From DASVEG01 sp035540495 (GTDB lineage Bacteria; Actinomycetota; Acidimicrobiia; Acidimicrobiales; CADCTF01), in the NCBI GenBank assembly GCA_035540495.1, contig DATLGL010000055.1:1-17517 (forward strand): 17,517 nucleotides of DNA, read 5' to 3'. Positions 7,471-13,675 of the stretch are shown here, one piece after another (positions within the stretch are counted from its first letter, which is position 1; each line of letters begins with the position of its first letter). Made by a program: the position numbers and the translations under genes. The notes beneath the pieces were generated by a model that had not been told where the DNA came from, ran no database searches, and saw only the letters and a list, made by a program, of their open reading frames with translations.

Positions 7471-7488
7471 CTGTCACCTGGCTGTCGC
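7471..7488 (-). promoter_or_regulatory. candidate SARP-type direct repeat before the lipoprotein gene
   Basis: On the reverse strand GCGACAG (7488 to 7482) is followed after a 4-base spacer CCAG by GTGACAG (7477 to 7471), an exact 11-bp period. It lies 54 bases before the lipoprotein ATG. The same arrangement occurs before the SARP gene at 9474-9491. Confidence 0.35.
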
Positions 7489-7500
7489 GCGAAGCACGCG

Positions 7501-8937
7501 TCAAGCCGCAGCGCGGCGTGCCGGTGTCGACGTCGCCGGCATCGCGCTCGCGCGCGCCTTGAGCAGCCACGCAGCCAGCACCGCTCCGGTGACGGCGACC
7601 ACGCCGGCGCCGCCGAACCCAGCCGAGAACCCGTTCGTCAGCGCCGCCGGATCTCCGAGGTCGGCCGCTCCTGCGCTCGTCGCAACCGCTGTCATCGCCG
7701 CCAACCCGAGGGCCGACCCGACCTGGTAGGTCGTGTTGACGATGCCCGACGCGAGACCCGTCTCCTCGGGCTTGGCGCCGGCCATGGATGCGAGCATCGC
7801 AGGGATGTACGCCAAGCTCATGCCGATGGCGGACACGAGCGAACCGGGGAGCACGTCGCTGACGAACGACCCGCCCGGGCGCACGAGCGTGAGGACGCCG
7901 AGACCTGCGGCAAGGGTGATCATCCCCGCGGTCAACGTCGGCTTGAAGCCGAACCGTGTCACCACGCGCTCGGTGACTCCGATCATCAGAACCATGATCG
8001 CGACCGTCATGGGGAGGAGGGCTGCCCCTCCGGCGAACGGGCCGTAGCCGAGCACCTGCTGGAGGTACAGGTTCAGGAAGAACCACATGGGCACCCAGGC
8101 GGCGCCGAGCAACGCCATCACGGTGTTCGCGGCCGCCAGGTTCGGCCTGCCGAAGATCGCCAGGGGGACGAGCGGGTCGCGACGAGCGTTCTGGATCACG
8201 ACGAACGCGGCCAGGAGACCGGTCGCCGTCGTGAGGCTCACGACGATCTCGGTCGACGTCCATCCCACCTCGGGAGCACGAACGATGCCGAACACCGCGA
8301 GGGAGAGCGCGCCGGTGATCGCGATCGCTCCACCCCAGTCGACCTTGCCGCTGCTTCGGTCGCTCGGCGGGAGCCAGCGGGGAGTGAGCGCCAGCACGGC
8401 GAGTCCGACAGGGACGTTGATGAAGAACACCCACGGCCAGCTCAGCCACTCCGTGAGCACGCCGCCGAGGAACACGCCCGCAGTGCCCCCTGCCGGCGCT
8501 GCCGCTCCGTACAGCGCCATCGCCTTCGTGAGCTCGCGCGGCTCGTGAGAGAACAGGCCCATCAACATCGCGAGGGCTGTGGGTGCGATCAGCGCAGCTC
8601 CAGCGCCTTGCACCGCGCGTGCGACGATCTCGACCGTCTGCGTGTCGGCGAGGCCGGCGGCGAGAGATGCCGCGGTCAGCACTCCGAACCCGAGCGAGAA
8701 CACTCGCCGGGCGCCGAACAGGTCGGAGAGACGCCCACCGAGCAGGAGCAGTCCGCCGAAGGCGATCACGTATGCGTTGAACACCCACGACAGCTCCGAC
8801 TGCGCGAAGTCGAGCGATGCCTGCATCTCCGGGAGGGCGACCCCGATGATGGACGTGTCCATGATGATCATGAACTGCGCGGTGGCGAGCACGGCGAGGG
8901 CCCACCATCGCTTCGGGAACGGCTTTGCATTCTGCAC
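7501..8937 (-). CDS. MFS drug-type exporter, DHA2 (EmrB/QacA) family
   Basis: A 478-residue inner-membrane proton antiporter, probably with 14 transmembrane helices, as in EmrB and QacA. Seen: the first helix with MIIMDTSIIGVALPEM and its membrane Asp27 (motif D1), loop 2-3 motif A GGRLSDLFGARR (67-78), helix 4 VQGAGAALIAPTALAML (109-125), the antiporter motif C region APAGGTAGVFLGGVL (147-161) and FFINVPVG (171-178). These proteins export hydrophobic or cationic compounds; the substrate is not readable. GTG 8937 is the start: GGAGG lies about 5 bases upstream and the protein then begins KPFPKRWWALAVL as usual. The long upstream open frame is out of family. It follows the rhodanese gene after 122 bases containing an operator-like palindrome, so it likely has its own controlled promoter. 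Confidence 0.93.
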   Translation of the reverse strand: MQNAKPFPKRWWALAVLATAQFMIIMDTSIIGVALPEMQASLDFAQSELSWVFNAYVIAFGGLLLLGGRLSDLFGARRVFSLGFGVLTAASLAAGLADTQTVEIVARAVQGAGAALIAPTALAMLMGLFSHEPRELTKAMALYGAAAPAGGTAGVFLGGVLTEWLSWPWVFFINVPVGLAVLALTPRWLPPSDRSSGKVDWGGAIAITGALSLAVFGIVRAPEVGWTSTEIVVSLTTATGLLAAFVVIQNARRDPLVPLAIFGRPNLAAANTVMALLGAAWVPMWFFLNLYLQQVLGYGPFAGGAALLPMTVAIMVLMIGVTERVVTRFGFKPTLTAGMITLAAGLGVLTLVRPGGSFVSDVLPGSLVSAIGMSLAYIPAMLASMAGAKPEETGLASGIVNTTYQVGSALGLAAMTAVATSAGAADLGDPAALTNGFSAGFGGAGVVAVTGAVLAAWLLKARASAMPATSTPARRAAA

Positions 8938-8956
8938 TTCTCCTCCTTCGTTGGCG

Positions 8957-8983
8957 CCACGTGGTGGCGGTGTCGACGACACC
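8957..8983. promoter_or_regulatory. operator-like palindromes upstream of the MFS gene
   Basis: GGTGTC (8969-8974), a 3-base centre GAC and GACACC (8978-8983) form a perfect 15-bp inverted repeat. Next to it CCACGTGG (8957-8964) is a perfect 8-bp palindrome. Both lie 20-46 bases before the GTG start, where a TetR, MarR or similar repressor of an exporter often binds. No repressor gene is adjacent. Confidence 0.4.
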
Positions 8984-9059
8984 GTCCAGCGCGGGCCTTT
9001 CGGAGGCCTTGGGATGTCCTGTCCCCGCTGCGAAAGAGCGGTGACGGGCGAGACAAGTG

Positions 9060-9392
9060 CTACTCGGACGAACGCTCGACCGGCAGGCCGTGTTCCACCC
9101 ACTCCTCCTTGCCGCCCAGGTACACGCGTACGCGCTGGTACCCGAGCGCGACGAGACGCTCCGCAGCGATCTCGGAGTTCGAGCAGGTGCCACTGCAGTA
9201 GACGACGATGTCGGCTGCAGGATCCGGCAGGAGCGTCGGCGCGAGGCGGTCGACCTGATCGACCGGGATGTTGATGGCACCTGGCAGGTGAGCGTCGGCG
9301 AAGTAGGCAGCGCCGAGCGCCTCCACCAGCACGGGCGGGTCGTCCTCGAACAGCTGTCGTTGCAGCTCGTCCCTTGACACTTGGCTGATCAC
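9060..9392 (-). CDS. single-domain rhodanese-like protein
   Basis: A 110-residue rhodanese domain. Rhodaneses carry sulfur as a persulfide on an active-site Cys. Seen: the CH2A-like motif AHLPGAINIPVDQV (34-47) and the active-site loop YCSGTCSNSEIAAERL, with catalytic Cys66, a second Cys70 inside the loop, and the usual helix after it. The end GGKEEWVEHGLPVE matches the family. GTG 9392 is the start, with GGAG six bases upstream; the longer frame to 9494 would cross the divergent promoter. It is transcribed away from the SARP regulator, with 122 bases between their starts, and in the same direction as the MFS exporter. The two-Cys loop could allow a disulfide and redox sensitivity; this is inference. 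Confidence 0.9.
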   Translation of the reverse strand: MISQVSRDELQRQLFEDDPPVLVEALGAAYFADAHLPGAINIPVDQVDRLAPTLLPDPAADIVVYCSGTCSNSEIAAERLVALGYQRVRVYLGGKEEWVEHGLPVERSSE

Positions 9393-9473
9393 GTGTGGCT
9401 CCTGGAGTTGACCGCGGTCCGTACGAGTACACGCCTCGGCTCTTTCACCGAGCTTGCCCGTCTCGACCGTACT

Positions 9474-9491
9474 GGCACAGTGGAGTGACAG
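9474..9491 (+). promoter_or_regulatory. candidate SARP-type direct repeat before the SARP gene
   Basis: GGCACAG (9474-9480), spacer TGGA, then GTGACAG (9485-9491): two related heptamers at an exact 11-bp period. They lie 11 bases upstream of the -10-like TACCCT (9503-9508), the place where SARPs normally bind to recruit polymerase. Autoregulation is a reasonable inference. Confidence 0.4.
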
Positions 9492-9502
9492 CACGTTCTC
9501 AG

Positions 9503-9508
9503 TACCCT
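9503..9508 (+). promoter_or_regulatory. -10-like box for a leaderless SARP message
   Basis: TACCCT fits the actinobacterial TAnnnT -10 pattern and ends 6 bases before the GTG start at 9515. There is no ribosome binding site between them, so the transcript would begin at or next to the start codon. Confidence 0.4.
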
Positions 9509-9514
9509 CGTCGC

Positions 9515-12511
9515 GTGCAGGTCGCGCTGTTGGGGCCTCTGGAGGTTCGAATCGGCGACGCGGCGGTCGAGATCCGTCGTGGGCTGCCGCGCACGCTGCT
9601 CATCGCGCTCGCGCTCCGCGCAGGTGAGACCGTGAGCAGCGACTCGCTCGTCGAGCTGCTCTGGGGTGACGACCAGCCGCAGAACCCGGCCAACGCCTTG
9701 CAGATCCAGGTGTCGTATCTGCGCAAAGCGATAGCGCAGGCCGGCGCGGTGCAGCAGCCGATCGTGACGAAGCCCGGAGGTTACGCACTCGACGTGCGAC
9801 CGGACGACGTCGACGCCCGTCGCTTCGAAGCCATGGTGCGCGAGGGGGCGCGAGCCGCCGCGGGGAACGACGTGTCGACCCTCACGACCGCGGCGGGCGT
9901 GCTCACCGAGGCGCTGGCGCTGTGGCGCGGCGAACCGCTCGCCGACGTCGTCGGAGAATCGTTCGCCATCGGCGAGGTGACTCGGCTCGGCGAGCTGCGG
10001 TGGGAGGCGATCGAACGGCGCAACGACGTGCTGCTCGCCCTTGGCCGCCACCGCGAGCTCGTGGGCGAGCTGTCGCAGCTGGTGACCGCGAACCCCCTGC
10101 GAGAGCGGTTCCACGAGCAGCTGATGCTCGCGCTGTACCGGTCGGGGCGCCAGGCGGACGCGCTCCGCGCCTATGACGATGCCCGCAAGATCCTCATCGA
10201 GGAGCTCGGGCTGGATCCGGGGCCTCAGCTCCAGCAGCTCGAGCGCGACATCCTGGCCCAGTCGCCCGAGTTGGCGTGGAGGCCCCCGTCGGGCGCGGAG
10301 GCACCGGTGGAGCTCGGAGATCCCGCGCACGCACCCGCACCGCCGCTCCTCGACCCGCCGCGTATCCGCGCGGCAAGCCTGCCGAATCCGGTGACGCCGC
10401 TGATCGGGAGGCGCGTCGAGACCGATCGGGTGGGCGACCTGCTCGACCGCAACCGCGCGGTCACACTCACCGGACCGGCGGGAGCCGGGAAGACGCGCTT
10501 GGCCATCGAGGTCGCCCACAGCTACTTCGAGGCGGACGACGTCGTCTACGTCGACCTGGCCGCGGTTGGAGCGGCCGAACAGGTGCCGCAGGCGGTGGCG
10601 ACAGCGGTCGGGATCTCGGCACCGGTGGAGGGCGACCCCGCCGACGTCGTCGCGCAGTGGTTCGTCGACAGGAGCGCCCTCCTGCTGCTCGACACCTGCG
10701 AGCACGTGCTGCCCGGCGCAGCCGCCGTGGCGAGTCGAGTGCTCCGAACGGCGCCGCACGCGCGGGTCCTCGCGACGAGCAGGCGAGCTTTGGCGATCGC
10801 CGGCGAGATCGCGTGGCCGGTACCACCGCTCGCGCTCGCGCCGCCGTCGGCGGTGACGGCGTTGGAAGCGGGCAGATACCCCGCCGTCGAGCTCTTCTGC
10901 CGGCGCGCCGCGGCTGTGCGGCCTGATTTCGCGTTGACTGACGCGAACGCCGCGGATGTCGCCGCGATATGCCTCGCCTTGGACGGACTCCCCCTGGCGA
11001 TCGAGCTCGTCTCGGCTCGGGCGGACGTGCTCACGCCGGCGGCGATCCGCGCCCGCCTCGAAAACCGCTTCAGCCTCCTGGTCGATGGGAGCTCCGACGT
11101 CGCCCCACGCCAGCAGACGTTGCGTGCAGCCATCGACTGGAGCTTCGAGCTGTTGGATGCGGACCAGCGCCAGCTGTTCGGCATGCTCAGTGTCTTCGCC
11201 GGCGGGTTCGATCTCGATGCCGTGGTAGCGCTCGCAGGCGACCACTTCGCCGACCCTGTCTCGGCGCTCGCAGGCCTCGTGCGCCACAGCGTCGTGATGG
11301 TCGCGGGCGACGATCGGTACCGCTTGCTCGACTCATTGCGCGCGTACGGGTCCGACGTGGCCGCAACCGTCATCGACGCCGAAGTCGTCCGCCGCCGGCA
11401 CGCGGAGCACTACGCCGCCTTGGCGGAGGCGGCCGCCACGGGGATACGCGGACCGGAACAGGTGGAGTGGCTCGAGCGCGTGCGCCGAGACGTCCCGAAC
11501 TTCCGCGCTGCGCTCGGCTGGGCGTTCGCCGCCGGCGCCGACGATCTCGCGTCGCGGCTCGTGGTCGCCCTCGGCTGGTTCTGGACGCTCGAGGGGATGC
11601 TCGACGAGGCGGTGAGCCTGCTCGAGCGTGCAGCCGTGATCACGTCGGCAGACGATCGGCTGCGTGCGGAGGTCCACGCAGCGCTCGCGCTGCTGGCCGC
11701 GTCGTTGGGTGAGCTGGATCGAGCGCTCGACGCGGCGTCCGAGTCGGTGCGCATCGCCACGGCGAGCTCGGATGCCTCCGCGCTGGGCAACGCGTTGAAC
11801 GCGCTGGCGGTCGTGAAGTGGTCGATGGGCGAGCTCGACGACGCCGCGGCGCATCACGATGACGGCATCGCTGCGTTCGCGTCGGCGCAGAACGACTGGG
11901 GCATCGCCGTGTGCTCCGCGCTCCGAGCCCGGACTGCGGTGGACCGTGGCGAAGCAGCCGCCCAGGCGCGGGCCGAGGAGGCGCTCGTCGTTGCTCGGCG
12001 AGCCGGTGATCGCCACGTCATCGCGCTCGCGCTGGAGCAGCTGGCGCGGATCGCGGTCGGAGCCGGCGATGCCGGCGCCGGCGTTCGTCACGCCACCTCG
12101 TGCTTGGAGCTCGTCGAGTCGATCGGCTACACGGAAGGCACCATCGCCGCCCTGCATCTCCTCGGGAGGGCGAGGTTGCTCGAAGGGGACGTCGGTGCAG
12201 CTCGCGTGGCTCACGCCCGGGGACTCTCACTCGCGGCTTCGATCAACCACGCGAGTGCGTCGTGCGAGGCGGTGGAGGATCTCGCGCGGGTCACCATGGC
12301 CGCGGGGCGTCCGGCGGATGCGCTGCGGCTGCTGGCGGCTGCGGAGCGTCAACGCCGCGCGCGCGGGATCCCCCGGCGTCGCGCCGATTGCGACGACCTG
12401 CGGGAGGTTCGCGCCTCGGCCGTGGCAGCCGTCGGCGTCGAAGCTCACGACCTCGAGGTGGCGTCGGACGCCGAGACGTTCGACGAGGTTGTGCGCACGC
12501 TGCTCGGCTGA
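9515..12511 (+). CDS. SARP/AfsR-like transcriptional regulator with ATPase and TPR domains
   Basis: A 998-residue multidomain regulator. Residues 1-90 form an OmpR-type winged helix (LVELLWGDDQP, then NPANALQIQVSYLRKAI). Residues about 95-245 are the bacterial transcriptional activation domain (DVDARRFEAMVREG to ELGLDPGPQLQQLERDIL). A STAND-type NTPase follows: NPVTPLIGRR (291-300), Walker A GPAGAGKTRLA (320-330), Walker B LLLLD (389-393), and GLPLAIELVS (491-500). From about 690 to 965 the sequence is Ala/Leu-rich helical repeats of TPR type. This is the AfsR architecture: ATP- and ligand-controlled activators that bind 11-bp-spaced direct repeats and often switch on secondary metabolism. 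GTG 9515 is chosen because the winged helix starts immediately (VQVALLGPLEVRIG); the open frame back to 9395 is unlike the family. A downstream LuxR domain is absent. Divergent from the rhodanese gene, 124 bases before copZ. Confidence 0.93.
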   Translation: MQVALLGPLEVRIGDAAVEIRRGLPRTLLIALALRAGETVSSDSLVELLWGDDQPQNPANALQIQVSYLRKAIAQAGAVQQPIVTKPGGYALDVRPDDVDARRFEAMVREGARAAAGNDVSTLTTAAGVLTEALALWRGEPLADVVGESFAIGEVTRLGELRWEAIERRNDVLLALGRHRELVGELSQLVTANPLRERFHEQLMLALYRSGRQADALRAYDDARKILIEELGLDPGPQLQQLERDILAQSPELAWRPPSGAEAPVELGDPAHAPAPPLLDPPRIRAASLPNPVTPLIGRRVETDRVGDLLDRNRAVTLTGPAGAGKTRLAIEVAHSYFEADDVVYVDLAAVGAAEQVPQAVATAVGISAPVEGDPADVVAQWFVDRSALLLLDTCEHVLPGAAAVASRVLRTAPHARVLATSRRALAIAGEIAWPVPPLALAPPSAVTALEAGRYPAVELFCRRAAAVRPDFALTDANAADVAAICLALDGLPLAIELVSARADVLTPAAIRARLENRFSLLVDGSSDVAPRQQTLRAAIDWSFELLDADQRQLFGMLSVFAGGFDLDAVVALAGDHFADPVSALAGLVRHSVVMVAGDDRYRLLDSLRAYGSDVAATVIDAEVVRRRHAEHYAALAEAAATGIRGPEQVEWLERVRRDVPNFRAALGWAFAAGADDLASRLVVALGWFWTLEGMLDEAVSLLERAAVITSADDRLRAEVHAALALLAASLGELDRALDAASESVRIATASSDASALGNALNALAVVKWSMGELDDAAAHHDDGIAAFASAQNDWGIAVCSALRARTAVDRGEAAAQARAEEALVVARRAGDRHVIALALEQLARIAVGAGDAGAGVRHATSCLELVESIGYTEGTIAALHLLGRARLLEGDVGAARVAHARGLSLAASINHASASCEAVEDLARVTMAAGRPADALRLLAAAERQRRARGIPRRRADCDDLREVRASAVAAVGVEAHDLEVASDAETFDEVVRTLLG

Positions 12512-12546
12512 CCTCTCGCCGCGGAGAGCCTGGCCGGCCGATCCTG

Positions 12547-12575
12547 GTCACAGCGCTGTCCAAGGACCGTCACAG
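12547..12575 (+). promoter_or_regulatory. three 11-bp-spaced heptamers before the copper operon
   Basis: GTCACAG (12547-12553), GTCCAAG (12558-12564) and GTCACAG (12569-12575) follow each other with 4-base spacers, an exact 11-bp period over three copies. First and third are identical; the middle differs at two bases. The third also forms the left part of the palindrome GTCACAGGTGAC (12569-12580). They lie just upstream of the CsoR-like palindrome. This is the layout of SARP binding sites and the SARP gene ends 36 bases before. Confidence 0.45.
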
Positions 12576-12595
12576 GTGACGCCGCGATCGTGACA

Positions 12596-12612
12596 ATACC
12601 CCATGGGGGTAT
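12596..12612. promoter_or_regulatory. CsoR-like copper operator
   Basis: ATACCCC (12596-12602), centre ATG, GGGGTAT (12606-12612): a 7+3+7 perfect inverted repeat of the TACCCC/GGGGTA type recognised by CsoR copper repressors in actinobacteria and firmicutes. A TATATT (12610-12615) overlapping its right arm could be the -10 box, so bound repressor would cover the promoter. It is 24 bases before the copZ ATG. No csoR gene is present in the window. Confidence 0.75.
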
Positions 12613-12635
12613 ATTCACCACGATCGGAGGACACC

Positions 12636-12842
12636 ATGACAACCAGCACCTACACCGTCACCGGGATGACGTGCGGAGGGTGCGTCAAGCGGGTGCGGAG
12701 CGCGATAGGCGAGGTCGAGGGCGTCACTGGCGTCGACGTGAAGTTCAAGGGCGGACTCGTCACCGTCACCGCTGACGGCGCCGTCGACGACGCGGCCGTG
12801 AGGGCGGCCGTCGCCGGCGCCGGATACGAGGTGGCGTCGTGA
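12636..12842 (+). CDS. copZ: CopZ-like copper chaperone (HMA domain)
   Basis: A 68-residue single heavy-metal-associated domain with a ferredoxin-like fold. The Cu(I) site is GMTCGGC at residues 10-16, with Cys13 and Cys16. Such proteins bind Cu(I) in the cytosol and pass it to the CopA ATPase or to a CsoR repressor. ATG 12636 is certain: CGGAGG lies 5 bases upstream and the fold starts directly (TYTVTGMTCGGC). An in-frame start at 12603 would lie inside the operator palindrome. First gene of a three-gene operon; its stop TGA overlaps the GTG of the next gene by four bases (GTGA), which implies coupled translation. Control by copper through the palindrome at 12596-12612 is expected. Confidence 0.93.
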   Translation: MTTSTYTVTGMTCGGCVKRVRSAIGEVEGVTGVDVKFKGGLVTVTADGAVDDAAVRAAVAGAGYEVAS

Positions 12843-13675
12843 ACGCCGCAGCGAAGCTCACTGCGTACGGAGCCGTTCTCGCCGCAGTGTTCGCCGGAGC
12901 GTTCGCCGCAGGCAGCGCTGCTGAGCCCGTAGGCCTCTCGAATGCGGAACCCGTCGAACACGCGTCGATGGGTCAGGTAGCGCGAGGCCTCCCCGGTCTC
13001 GCGATCGCCGAAGACGGCTACGAGCTCGTGCCTGCGACGGGCACACTGGCCCCGGGGATCCCGACGCCGTACGAGTTCGCGATCGTCGGCGAGGCTGGTG
13101 CCGTCACCCGCTTCGACGTCGAACACACCAAGCGGATGCACCTCATCGTCGTGCGAAGGGACTTCCAAGGGTTCATCCACGATCACCCGCAGATGCGAGC
13201 GGACGGCACCTGGTCGACCACTTTGACGATCACCGAACCCGGCGCGTACCGCGTGTTCGCCGACTTCGTCGTCGACGGCGACAAGCACACGCTCGGCGCG
13301 GACCTCTTCGTTCCCGGCGATTTCACGCCGGTGGAACTACCGGCGCCGGCCCACTCCGCCGACGCGGGTGATGGGTACCAGGTCGAGCTCGACGGGGAGG
13401 TCGTGGCCGGTGGGGAGTCGGAGCTGCACTTCACGGTCAAGCACGACGGCAAGGTCGTCACCGACATCCCCGACTACCTGGGGGCGAAGGGTCACCTGGT
13501 CGCTCTCCGGGCCGGTGATCTCGCCTACCTGCACACGCACGCGGACGAGGATCGCCTCGACTTCGAAGCCGACTTCCCCACGGCAGGCGACTACCGCCTC
13601 TTCCTCCAGTTCGAGCACGACGGAGCCGTCCGGACCGCATCGTTCACCGTGACCCCTCAGGAGCAGGACCGATGA
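12839..13675 (+). CDS. exported His-rich tandem-repeat protein of a copper operon
   Basis: A 278-residue protein with one N-terminal hydrophobic segment (about 7-27, LTAYGAVLAAVFAGAFAAG), a signal peptide or membrane anchor, so the rest is outside the cytoplasm. It holds two copies of one beta-sandwich-like domain, about 74-160 and 190-272. Each has a block H-x12-H-x-H with Arg at +5: His101, His114, His116 in MHLIVVRRDFQGFIHDHP, and His219, His232, His234 in GHLVALRAGDLAYLHTHAD. Both copies end alike (PGAYRVFADF and AGDYRLFLQF). Fixed His clusters in an exported protein between copZ and copA suggest Cu binding at the cell surface, as metallochaperone or buffer for copper leaving CopA. No named family recognised; cupredoxin or YtkA-like folds are candidates. 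Starts at GTG overlapping the copZ stop, ends ATGA overlapping copA. Confidence 0.88.
   Translation: MNAAAKLTAYGAVLAAVFAGAFAAGSAAEPVGLSNAEPVEHASMGQVARGLPGLAIAEDGYELVPATGTLAPGIPTPYEFAIVGEAGAVTRFDVEHTKRMHLIVVRRDFQGFIHDHPQMRADGTWSTTLTITEPGAYRVFADFVVDGDKHTLGADLFVPGDFTPVELPAPAHSADAGDGYQVELDGEVVAGGESELHFTVKHDGKVVTDIPDYLGAKGHLVALRAGDLAYLHTHADEDRLDFEADFPTAGDYRLFLQFEHDGAVRTASFTVTPQEQDR

Noticed and set aside
6710..9280. 856-codon reverse open frame
   Set aside because: Only its last 235 codons are a gene (the lipoprotein); the rest is a GC-driven shadow of the MFS exporter, which has clear motifs in another frame.
9389..11287. 632-codon reverse open frame opposite the SARP gene
   Set aside because: Low-complexity, no domain, antisense to a protein with clear winged-helix and Walker motifs.
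12603..12635. upstream in-frame ATG for copZ
   Set aside because: It lies inside the operator palindrome, while ATG 12636 has an ideal GGAGG spacing.
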